NCBI GenBank assembly: GCA_017617235.1
Contig: JAFZWQ010000024.1
Location: forward strand, 17,651 to 81,650
Length of the DNA stretch: 64,000 nucleotides
Origin: Bacteroidaceae bacterium
Lineage (GTDB): Bacteria; Bacteroidota; Bacteroidia; Bacteroidales; Bacteroidaceae
Direction of reading: 5' to 3'
In this document: piece after piece, positions 1-7,195 of the stretch
Layout of the letters: every line of letters starts with the position of its first letter
Position numbering within the stretch: position 1 is the stretch's first letter
Made by a program: the position numbers and the translations under genes
The notes under the pieces: model-generated
Told to the model about the DNA's origin: nothing
Database searches by the model: none
Seen by the model: the letters and a program-made list of their open reading frames with translations, nothing else

Positions 1-1
1 C

Positions 2-469
2 GAACTCACTCGTGCCAAATGCAACAAGATACAGGGCTTACCCAATCAGATAACCCTGATTATGAACAATCTGCCCAGTGGCTATTTCCGCGACTTACAG
101 ATTATCAAGGAAGTATTCCTGCCGGCATTTCAGGAATTGCGCGACTGTCTGTCAATGGTTACCTACATCATCAACAAGATGGAGGTTAATGAACACATCC
201 TCGACGATCCGCGCTACGACCTGATGTTCAGCGTAGAGGAAGTGAACCGACTGACGACGGCAGGTATGCCGTTCCGCGATGCCTATAAGAAAGTGGGTAT
301 GGATATTGAGGCTGGTCGCTTTACTCCTCATAAAGAGGTGCATCATACCCACCAAGGCAGTATTGGCAATCTATGTACGCAACAGGTTGCATCCCTCATG
401 CAGCAGGCCTACGACAATATTGGTTTCGATAAGGCTGTTGCCGCTGAGCAGCAGTTGCTAAAGGACTAA
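2..469 (+). CDS. argH: Argininosuccinate lyase, C-terminal part (5' end outside the window)
   Basis: The reading frame is open from base 2 and ends at 469, giving about 155 C-terminal residues. The stretch reading LTRAKCNKIQGLPNQ, followed by IMNNLPSGYFRDLQ, is the typical helical C-terminal region of argininosuccinate lyase in the fumarase/aspartase superfamily. The enzyme splits argininosuccinate into arginine and fumarate in the last step of arginine synthesis. The catalytic signature lies upstream of the window and cannot be checked. The first internal ATG (62) is inside the conserved helix and is not the start. No second gene of the arginine pathway is visible. Confidence 0.9.
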   Translation, partial: ELTRAKCNKIQGLPNQITLIMNNLPSGYFRDLQIIKEVFLPAFQELRDCLSMVTYIINKMEVNEHILDDPRYDLMFSVEEVNRLTTAGMPFRDAYKKVGMDIEAGRFTPHKEVHHTHQGSIGNLCTQQVASLMQQAYDNIGFDKAVAAEQQLLKD

Positions 470-551
470 AAGCCATATAAGCCGCATATGCCCCATAAAC
501 CCCATAAGCCCAATATGCCCTATAAGCCATATAAGGCCAATATGCCTCATA
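469..551 (+). repeat. Short degenerate tandem repeat of ATAAGCC-type units
   Basis: Between argH and the next gene the sequence consists of units close to CCATAAGCC and CCATATAAGCC, about 9-11 bp each, repeated seven or eight times. The array runs into the start of the next reading frame. If the upstream ATG at 488 is used, it encodes an in-frame N-terminal extension rich in Met-Pro-His/Tyr-Lys. Confidence 0.7.
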
Positions 552-1105
552 GGATTTGGGGCGCCCTTTTATTTTTGCTGTGCACATCGTGCGGCGACGG
601 ATTGGTAAACAGCAAGTACTGCAACCTGCCTGCGCGTTTCGATTTCCGCCCGGTCAACAGCATTTCCCAACTTTATACATCCTGCGAGTCGATGGGAGAG
701 TGGTGTACCATTACACTTAACGAAGCGGGCAATAAGTTCCTTTTTGCTAAACCCACAGGTACTCCAGGCGAAGCTAATCGTTTGGCTCTTGAAGGGTACA
801 CCGGCTTCTATATGGGACTTTGCGGGTTCATCGTTGGATTGCCCAATATCCCCGAAATCGGTGCTGCTGTTCCTGAGGTGACTTGTTACGACTTGGCTTG
901 TCGCAATTGTTACGATGAGACGGGATTCATGACACGAAAACTGACATTGAAAGAAGGAGGTTTTGCCTATTGTTCCCGTTGTGGTAGAACTTACAATCTG
1001 AATAACACAGGGCAAGTATCTCAGGGGCCAGGTGGTAAAGTTCTATATCGCTACCGTGTGTACTACGACAACAAATACAGCATCCTTTCCATAAATAATC
1101 GGTAA
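542..1105 (+). CDS. Small lipoprotein with a four-cysteine zinc-ribbon/Rieske-like C-terminal part
   Basis: A 187-residue protein from the ATG at 542. It has a short hydrophobic signal followed by Cys-17 (FLLCTSC), which suggests lipid attachment and an envelope location. An in-frame ATG at 488 would add 18 residues made only of the tandem repeat; 542 was chosen because it gives a compact lipoprotein signal. The C-terminal third has CxxC pairs at about residues 120-123 and 144-147 (LACRNC and YCSRCGRTY), plus a further Cys at 115. This spacing fits a metal-binding knuckle or Rieske-like fold, though the histidines of a true Rieske site are missing. It lies 72 bp after argH on the same strand. 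Function unknown. Confidence 0.65.
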   Translation: MPHRIWGALLFLLCTSCGDGLVNSKYCNLPARFDFRPVNSISQLYTSCESMGEWCTITLNEAGNKFLFAKPTGTPGEANRLALEGYTGFYMGLCGFIVGLPNIPEIGAAVPEVTCYDLACRNCYDETGFMTRKLTLKEGGFAYCSRCGRTYNLNNTGQVSQGPGGKVLYRYRVYYDNKYSILSINNR

Positions 1106-1139
1106 ATAAGGGTAACAATTTTTAATTTTTAATTTTTTG

Positions 1140-1147
1140 TATCTTTG
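1140..1147 (+). promoter_or_regulatory. Candidate -7 promoter box (TATCTTTG) after an AT-rich track
   Basis: A perfect TAnnTTTG box preceded by repeated TTTTTAATT units. It lies 34 bp after the lipoprotein gene and about 160 bp before tRNA-Leu. The sequence between holds no convincing gene; it may be an upstream tRNA promoter or may start a short leader RNA. Confidence 0.4.
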
Positions 1148-1264
1148 GCCTCCTTTCGTAGGCCGAAGATAGACTGCACCTCAAAAATGCTCAAATAAAT
1201 TTGGCATTTCGCTCGGTTTAGATAAATTTCTCGCGCTCAAGACTGCAAATATATTTGTATTCTC

Positions 1265-1295
1265 TTCACTTAATCGAAATTTTGCACTATCTTTG
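1265..1295 (+). promoter_or_regulatory. Promoter of tRNA-Leu (TTCA, 19-bp spacer, TATCTTTG)
   Basis: The -7 box TATCTTTG lies at 1288-1295 and a TTCA element at 1265-1268 stands where the -33 TTTG is expected, 19 bp away. The box ends 13 bp before the first tRNA base. The whole 41-bp block is repeated almost exactly, inverted, in front of ksgA (6135-6175). Confidence 0.65.
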
Positions 1296-1308
1296 CAGTC
1301 GCTAAGCT

Positions 1309-1392
1309 GCCCAGATGGTGGAATTGGTAGACACGAGGGACTTAAAATCCCTTGGCCTAACAGCCGTACGGGTTCGAGTCCCGTTCCGGGCA
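1309..1392 (+). tRNA. tRNA-Leu (anticodon UAA)
   Basis: An 84-nt type II tRNA. The acceptor strands are GCCCAGA and TCCGGGC with discriminator A, containing one A-C mismatch at the fifth pair. The anticodon stem is AGGGA/TCCCT with loop CTTAAAA, so the anticodon is TAA, reading UUA. A variable arm follows, then a TTCGAGT T-loop with a 5-bp stem. The long variable arm and the TGGxxGACA-like D arm fit leucine. CCA is not encoded. Confidence 0.93.
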
Positions 1393-1399
1393 CAGCGCA

Positions 1400-1436
1400 A
1401 AGAAGCCCCGTCGCAATTCGCGACGGGGCTTCTTTT
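1400..1436. terminator. Bidirectional intrinsic terminator
   Basis: An inverted repeat with arms 1400-1414 and 1420-1434 (core GAAGCCCCGTCGC) and a 5-base loop, followed by T residues on both strands. It can end tRNA-Leu transcription on the plus strand and the large secreted-protein gene on the minus strand. Confidence 0.85.
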
Positions 1437-1454
1437 ATAAGCTTATTTTTCAGA

Positions 1455-4400
1455 TTACTTCAGAACCTTCTTGCCGTTGATGATGTAAACACCCTTCACA
1501 GCCTTGTTCATACGCTGACCAGCCAGGTTGTAGATGGCAACCTTGACGGGAGCTGCAACCTCAACACCCTGGATAGCGGTTGTCGGGTCAACATCAGGCG
1601 TATCGGTACCAATGAACTCCAGCTTCCAGTTGTCCCAAACGGTCCAGTCGCCATAGTTGACAGCTTCGATACCATTTTCGGGATCAGCAGCAATGTTGTC
1701 CTCGTGGTCCTTACGCAGACCGATGGTGATATCGCCCTGACCTTCCTCAACCTTGAACTGCAGGATGTTCTCATAGAGAGGAGCTTCGCCGTCTTCATCC
1801 TCGTCGAAGTTGAAGACAACCTTACAAGCTGCAACACCATTGGGGATGTAAATAGTCTCGCCCTCTTCTTCACCTGCGAGTGTAATCTTAACAGAGTTGC
1901 CAGTGGTTACGCCTTCGTAGTTGCCATCGTTAACGAGTTCAGTGTACTTCTCATAGCAAGCGCTGATGGGCAGCAGAGAAGTTTCAGCATTGCCTGCAAA
2001 CAGTCTTGCGTATGAGTTCTCTACATAACCTTCTACCTTGTTCAGGCAGCTGTCGATGCGAGCACCATTACCATCACGATAGTAACCGTAAACCTTCAGA
2101 CGATAGTAACCGGGGTTCAGGCCGTAGATGGTCTGGTTGATTTCATACTTATTGGTTTGGTAGAACTCGGAAATGCTCTTATCCTCGGGATAACCATAAC
2201 CAACGTTACCAACAGGAACGTTCCAACCCTTCACACCAACGGGGTCCGTAGCATCGGGATCGTAGTTGTCGTTACGGGGATTGTAGATTACATAAGTGAT
2301 GTCAGCGGGTTCGCTTTCGCTAGCGCCACTGGTCAGACATTCCTGTACGAACTGGTTGTAAGCACGAGCCAATTCGATGCGGGTCTGTTCAACCTCGGCA
2401 TTATCCTTGAACTGCTCATTGCCGTCGGGATCCAATTTGTCCTCGACATCTTCCATGATTTCGGGAATATCGCCATCAAGACCTTCCTGAGAATAACGGA
2501 ATTCCTGCAGTTCATAGAAATCATCGGCAAATGCCTGCATGTATTCCAGGTTAGCAGTAACTGCTGCTGCAGCATCGATCAGAGCCATAATGGCATCAGT
2601 GCAAGTCTTACCTACATTGGAAGCCAGAGCCTCGTCGCCTTGTGCCAGAGCGGCATTAACTACAGTTGAAACAGAATCGGTAACAGCTACTTCGTTCTCT
2701 TCCAGCAACAGGTTAAGTTCAGCCTGTTTCTCCTTAATCATTTCCTTATACTTTTCAAGGTCCTCACCCATGTAGAAAATCTTGAAGTCGTCGAACAATA
2801 CCCAGTTCTGAGCATTTGTGGTACGGATACCAACTGTCATGTCAGAAGGCATACCTACTACGATGTTAAAGAAGTTCTTGTAGAGACCGGCACGGAAGTA
2901 AACGTTAGAGCTGGACATGCCATTCGGGCGCCATCTGCCGTCGGTAGTTTCAGAGTCACCATTGTGGGTACCAGCCTCACCGTGACCGCCACCATATGCG
3001 GGATCGTAGAGAGCCGTTTCCTGAGCATCTTCGTCAATGTCCTTAACGGTCTGAGTCTGAGTGCTACCGTTCAAAGTAGCATACAATTCGGCCCACAGTT
3101 TACCACCATCGTCGATACGCTCGAAGGCCTGGCAGCTCAACTGGAATACACCAACAGGCATGTTCTTGATGGTCTGGCAAATGTCGAATGCCTCGTGCCA
3201 CTTTTCAGCACAACCACCATCAACGATACCCTCTACAGTGTAGGGATAAGCAGGATGATCCTCGGGCAGGGGACCTACGTTCTCACCACCCCATACGATG
3301 TTACCCTTGTTAACCGTCCAACCAGAGAACTCGGTGTCGAAGCCGGGGTTCTTGAGCAACAAGGTAATTTCCTTACCAACACTTCCTTCGGGATCAGCAG
3401 CCAAAGCGGCGCTGATGAAAGTAGCGCTGATGTTGTATGCGCTGTCGGGCAGAGCTTCAATCTCTTCGTTGGTAGCGGTGCATTCGTCGTACTTCTTCTG
3501 GTAGTCGCTCTGCAGGTCACTCAACTCAAAGGACAGGTCTTTCCAATCTGTGCTTGCCATACGAATCTGCTTGCTGATAGAAGTAAGGGTGTTCTTCAGT
3601 TTAACATACTCGTCGATAGACTCCTGCAGAGCCTTGGCAGCAGCCTCCAAAGAAGCCTGTGCAGCCTCGTAGTCCTCGGTGGCATTCTGAGCAGTTGTCA
3701 TTGCAGCCTCGTAGGCATCCTTAACGCTTTGTTCAGCCTTAACGCCATATACATCGCCATATTTCTGTTCTAGCTCAGCAATGTATTTGTCGAGCAGAAC
3801 CTTTGCGGGGTCATCTTTAACCTCGCCGTAGTAAGTCAAGGTGAAGTTGTCGGCAGCAATCCAGTTGGCAGAAGCGTTGTTGGTGCGCAGACCCAATTTG
3901 ATGTCACCACCCGTGCTTACGAAAGTAACCTCGAAGTGTTCGGGAGCACCATTGCCGGTAGATATGTTCTGGACTGCCTCCAGCTCACCACCGGTTGCAA
4001 AGAGTTCAACACCGGTAACAGGGTTGTGTCCATCCTGCTGATTGGCAATAGCATCGCAGGTAAACTTATACAAACCCTGAGGCAGGGCAGGCAATGTCTG
4101 GGTCAGTTCTGCATCGCCAAGGGCACGCCAAGAATAGTTGGGGTTGTAAGTGTTGGCGGTGTTGGACCATGCTTCAATGAACTTTTCTATTTTAACATCG
4201 CCATTGCTGTAGTTGGCACCCTGATAACCGCAGTTGTCGCAGTTGCGACCTTCAGCAACTGTACCAGTCTTTTTGAAGGTGCACAACCAACCATCGATAT
4301 TACCAGCATCGAAACTGGGATTCTTAATCAATGCAGTGGCATTGCAAGGATTGGTGGTGGAGGGAGCAGTTAAACCATCATCACCATATTTCAACACTGC

Positions 4401-5141
4401 ATATACACGAGCGTTATCAACTTTGACCTTCAACTCCTCATAGGCAGCCTTTGTCTGGTCGTAGTCGCCGCTGTTGTAGGCAGCTTCGTAACTGGAATAG
4501 TCAACATCATAACCTTTTTCTTCGATTTCAACGGTCAGGTCGTACATGTTCTTCTGAGCGAAGTAGAGAGACATGTTGACGAATGCCCATTCGCAAGCAT
4601 AGCCTTCATCGGGATCAACAGCTGCGTACATGGCAGTGGGATATTCACTTTCGGGATCGGGATTCCAGCCCCAGAAACGATTCTCCCAGTTCTCGATACC
4701 TTCACCATAGGTGTCATCACTGGCTACGCAACGTACACGATAGTTTCCACTTTCCTGCTTGATGATTTCGTAGTAACGATGAGGATCGGTGGGGTTATCC
4801 ACATGCATGGCATAACCTGGGATGCCGTTACCTGAGATGAAGAGGTACTGACCGGGCCAGCCACCATCGTAACCCGCGAAGGTCCAACCGGCTTTGGCTT
4901 CATCGTACGTCATCGTCCAAGTGATGGCGCTGTTCTCTACCAGACAAGCTGTGGTGTTCCAGCCAAAGAACACCGAACCATTGCCGATGTACATTTCAGC
5001 AGCAACGTTCTTCACGCGGTAGAGCTGCCCGCTAACGGGGTCAGAACCTTCAGTGGGTTCCACGGGTTCCGTCCACGTCTGAGCAAAAGAGGCAACAGTC
5101 ATAAAGGCTGCGCCCAACAGAATAAGTAATCTGTTTCTCAT
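1455..5141 (-). CDS. Large modular secreted protein with three carbohydrate-binding-like modules and a sorting-type C-terminal tail
   Basis: A protein of 1228 residues with a clear signal peptide (about residues 1-20, cut near SFAQ). Three similar modules can be seen, each opening with an NPSFD...GW-type motif and ending with a phrase such as GLRTNN...W...DNF; these resemble galactose-binding-like jelly rolls. Helical, FIVAR-like segments rich in Ala, Glu and Lys separate them (for example after the first module, around residues 445-530). The last 30 residues carry IYNLAGQ...KGVYIINGKKVLK, the tail shared by other exported proteins in this window. No catalytic domain is recognised, so a surface-binding or structural role is inferred. 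It is the last gene before the shared terminator at 1400. Confidence 0.75.
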   Translation of the reverse strand: MRNRLLILLGAAFMTVASFAQTWTEPVEPTEGSDPVSGQLYRVKNVAAEMYIGNGSVFFGWNTTACLVENSAITWTMTYDEAKAGWTFAGYDGGWPGQYLFISGNGIPGYAMHVDNPTDPHRYYEIIKQESGNYRVRCVASDDTYGEGIENWENRFWGWNPDPESEYPTAMYAAVDPDEGYACEWAFVNMSLYFAQKNMYDLTVEIEEKGYDVDYSSYEAAYNSGDYDQTKAAYEELKVKVDNARVYAVLKYGDDGLTAPSTTNPCNATALIKNPSFDAGNIDGWLCTFKKTGTVAEGRNCDNCGYQGANYSNGDVKIEKFIEAWSNTANTYNPNYSWRALGDAELTQTLPALPQGLYKFTCDAIANQQDGHNPVTGVELFATGGELEAVQNISTGNGAPEHFEVTFVSTGGDIKLGLRTNNASANWIAADNFTLTYYGEVKDDPAKVLLDKYIAELEQKYGDVYGVKAEQSVKDAYEAAMTTAQNATEDYEAAQASLEAAAKALQESIDEYVKLKNTLTSISKQIRMASTDWKDLSFELSDLQSDYQKKYDECTATNEEIEALPDSAYNISATFISAALAADPEGSVGKEITLLLKNPGFDTEFSGWTVNKGNIVWGGENVGPLPEDHPAYPYTVEGIVDGGCAEKWHEAFDICQTIKNMPVGVFQLSCQAFERIDDGGKLWAELYATLNGSTQTQTVKDIDEDAQETALYDPAYGGGHGEAGTHNGDSETTDGRWRPNGMSSSNVYFRAGLYKNFFNIVVGMPSDMTVGIRTTNAQNWVLFDDFKIFYMGEDLEKYKEMIKEKQAELNLLLEENEVAVTDSVSTVVNAALAQGDEALASNVGKTCTDAIMALIDAAAAVTANLEYMQAFADDFYELQEFRYSQEGLDGDIPEIMEDVEDKLDPDGNEQFKDNAEVEQTRIELARAYNQFVQECLTSGASESEPADITYVIYNPRNDNYDPDATDPVGVKGWNVPVGNVGYGYPEDKSISEFYQTNKYEINQTIYGLNPGYYRLKVYGYYRDGNGARIDSCLNKVEGYVENSYARLFAGNAETSLLPISACYEKYTELVNDGNYEGVTTGNSVKITLAGEEEGETIYIPNGVAACKVVFNFDEDEDGEAPLYENILQFKVEEGQGDITIGLRKDHEDNIAADPENGIEAVNYGDWTVWDNWKLEFIGTDTPDVDPTTAIQGVEVAAPVKVAIYNLAGQRMNKAVKGVYIINGKKVLK

Positions 5142-5263
5142 AATTGTGATTTGTGTTAGTTAATAAAGTTAATTAATAATGTTATTCACTTGTTATCCCT
5201 CGAAAAGGGAGTTTTTTGTCGTTTTTTGATTGTAAAATGTTAGTTTTTAGGCAAAATGCCGAA

Positions 5264-5271
5264 CAAAGATA
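5264..5271 (-). promoter_or_regulatory. -7 promoter box for the large secreted protein
   Basis: On the minus strand this reads TATCTTTG. It lies about 122 bp before the start codon at 5141, leaving a long AT-rich leader. A -33 element at proper spacing is not evident. Confidence 0.5.
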
Positions 5272-5319
5272 CACATTATTATATAATAATAAGGTAACGT
5301 CCATGCGGTTTAAGGTTTT

Positions 5320-6129
5320 TTAACACTTGGTTAAACCTTCGATACGATAGGTTAGCGCAATGAAGTCGCTAACGGATAATTGTTCTGGCCGTTGGTTAAA
5401 GATGGGGTCGGAAAGAAGCGATGTTGTGGTCTCTTCGCTAAGATGAAGTTCAATAAGCAGAGGGCGAATATTGTTGCGCAGGGTCTTTCTCCGTTGGTTG
5501 AAGGTGGTTTTCACCACACGTCGGAAGAGGCGTTCGTCGCAACCAAGACTTTCTGTTTGATTTCGTGTAAGGCGTATGACGGCAGAACGTACTTTGGGTG
5601 GAGGGTTGAACACACCCGGTTCCACTGTGAACAGATACTCTACATCGTACCAAGCCTGTATGAGCACTGAAAGAATTCCATAGGTCTTAGAGCCTGGAGC
5701 TGCAGCAATTCGCTCGGCAACCTCTTTTTGTACCATACCGGTGCAGCAAGGTATCAGTTGCTTGTATTCCAGCATCTTGAAGAATATCTGGCTTGAGATA
5801 TTATAAGGGTAATTGCCTGTCAGAACGAATGGTTCGCCCTGGAATGTACGTTCAAGGTGCATCGTCAGGAAGTCGTCCTCGATAATTCCATCTTCCAGCA
5901 TGGGAAAATGCTCGCGCAGGTATCTTACGGATTCGAAATCTATCTCAACCACTTTCAGTTGTCGGGACTTCTGCGCCAGGAACTGTGTCATTACACCCAT
6001 CCCAGGTCCCACCTCCAATATTGGCAGATTGGGGCATGCGTCCACCGTGTCGGCTATGCGTTGGGCTATGCGAAGGTCGGTAAGGAAGTGCTGACCTAGG
6101 AACTTTTTGGGCTTTACTTTATGTATCAT
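5320..6129 (-). CDS. ksgA: 16S rRNA dimethyladenosine transferase (RsmA/KsgA)
   Basis: A protein of 269 residues, the usual family length. It dimethylates two adjacent adenines in the 3' helix of 16S rRNA using S-adenosylmethionine, during small-subunit maturation in the cytoplasm. Visible motifs are the N-terminal KKFLGQHFL, the SAM-binding EVGPGMG at residues 39-45, the acidic VVEID strand, and the catalytic NYPYN at 106-110. The C-terminal helical domain with NPPPKV and FNQRRKTLRNN is complete. The start at 6129 is only 5 bp from the promoter box, which suggests a leaderless or nearly leaderless mRNA. It is divergent from the membrane-protein gene at 6206. Confidence 0.95.
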   Translation of the reverse strand: MIHKVKPKKFLGQHFLTDLRIAQRIADTVDACPNLPILEVGPGMGVMTQFLAQKSRQLKVVEIDFESVRYLREHFPMLEDGIIEDDFLTMHLERTFQGEPFVLTGNYPYNISSQIFFKMLEYKQLIPCCTGMVQKEVAERIAAAPGSKTYGILSVLIQAWYDVEYLFTVEPGVFNPPPKVRSAVIRLTRNQTESLGCDERLFRRVVKTTFNQRRKTLRNNIRPLLIELHLSEETTTSLLSDPIFNQRPEQLSVSDFIALTYRIEGLTKC

Positions 6130-6134
6130 CGGTA

Positions 6135-6165
6135 CAAAGATAGTGTAAAATTTCGATTAGGTGAA
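6135..6165 (-). promoter_or_regulatory. ksgA promoter (TTCA, 19-bp spacer, TATCTTTG)
   Basis: On the minus strand the -7 box occupies 6142-6135 and a TTCA element 6165-6162. The block extending to about 6175 matches the tRNA-Leu promoter at nearly every base. The box is 5 bp from the ATG. Confidence 0.65.
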
Positions 6166-6189
6166 GAGAATACATTTGAAAATTTGTTG

Positions 6190-6197
6190 TATCTTTG
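6190..6197 (+). promoter_or_regulatory. -7 box for the flippase-like gene
   Basis: TATCTTTG ends 8 bp before the ATG at 6206. This rules out the upstream in-frame ATG at 6161 and implies a very short leader. Confidence 0.6.
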
Positions 6198-6205
6198 CAA
6201 ATGTT

Positions 6206-7189
6206 ATGAAGAAAACGTTGCAATCCATTCTTAGAATAGGACTTCCGATGGCATTCGGCGGTGCCATCCTATGGTGGATGTATCGTGGCTTCCAATGGGA
6301 GGATGTACGTACCGCACTAAGTGTCGATATGCGTTGGGGATGGATGTTGCTGAGTTTCCCTTTCGGTATCTTAGCTCAGGTATTCCGTGGGTTGCGATGG
6401 CGGCAGATGCTGGAACCGATGGACGAGCGTCCACGCCAACGGTCGTGTATTAATGCCATTTTCCTTTCCTATACCAGCAGCTTAGTCGTACCACGTGTTG
6501 GTGAACTTTTGCGTTGTGGCTATTTATCCCGTTACGAAGGAACGCGCATGAGTCGGGCCTTAGGAACTGTGGTTACGGAGCGAGTCGTGGATGTTTTACT
6601 CATATTACTGCTTACGGCTTTCACCGTATTGTGGCAGGTCCCCGTCTTTGTTCACTTTATGGCTCGCACAGGGTTGTCCGTGCAAGGTGTTGTAGCAGGT
6701 TTCTCCCCGATGGGATGGTTGGTAACGGTACTTTGTGGGCTTGTAGTCTTACTTATGGGTTGGTACATCCTTCGTCGGCTACATGTGCTCGAGCGGGGAC
6801 GCGAGGCCGTTCGCGGTTTATTGGATGGTCTGCTCAGTGTACGACGTGTACGGAACAAACTGCTCTTTTGGACTTATTCTTTGGGAATATGGGTGGCCTA
6901 TTTCCTCCATTTCTATCTTACCTTTTATTGTTTCTCGTTTACGGAGCATTTGGGGCCGACGGTGGCGCTTGTAGCCTTCGTAGTCGGCACATTCGCGGTT
7001 ATTGTACCCACTCCAAATGGCGCAGGTCCTTGGCACTTTGCCGTTAAAACGGTACTAATGCTCTATGGAGTAGATGGTACAAATGGGGCTATGTTTGTCC
7101 TCATTGTACATTCGCTGCAAACCTTACTGGTAGCAGCTTTAGGCCTAGTAGGACTCCTCGGTACCCTAGGAATTTCGAGGAATGTCTAG
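6206..7189 (+). CDS. Lysylphosphatidylglycerol synthase TM-region/YbhN-family membrane protein
   Basis: A 327-residue integral membrane protein. It begins with MKKTLQSILRIGLP and continues with about seven or eight hydrophobic segments across its length. Features of the UPF0104/YbhN (flippase-like) family include VFRGLRWRQML, SYTSSLVVPRVGELLR and the late PTPNGAGPWHF motif. Members are linked to lipid or glycolipid movement across the inner membrane; the substrate here is not known. The start was set at 6206 because the promoter box lies at 6190-6197. It converges with the next gene, whose stop lies 6 bp away, so there is no room for a terminator between them. Confidence 0.8.
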   Translation: MKKTLQSILRIGLPMAFGGAILWWMYRGFQWEDVRTALSVDMRWGWMLLSFPFGILAQVFRGLRWRQMLEPMDERPRQRSCINAIFLSYTSSLVVPRVGELLRCGYLSRYEGTRMSRALGTVVTERVVDVLLILLLTAFTVLWQVPVFVHFMARTGLSVQGVVAGFSPMGWLVTVLCGLVVLLMGWYILRRLHVLERGREAVRGLLDGLLSVRRVRNKLLFWTYSLGIWVAYFLHFYLTFYCFSFTEHLGPTVALVAFVVGTFAVIVPTPNGAGPWHFAVKTVLMLYGVDGTNGAMFVLIVHSLQTLLVAALGLVGLLGTLGISRNV

Positions 7190-7195
7190 GGCTTC

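Noticed and set aside
1293-2015. Plus-strand open frame crossing tRNA-Leu and the terminator
   Set aside because: It reads through a tRNA and a terminator and is antisense to the secreted protein.
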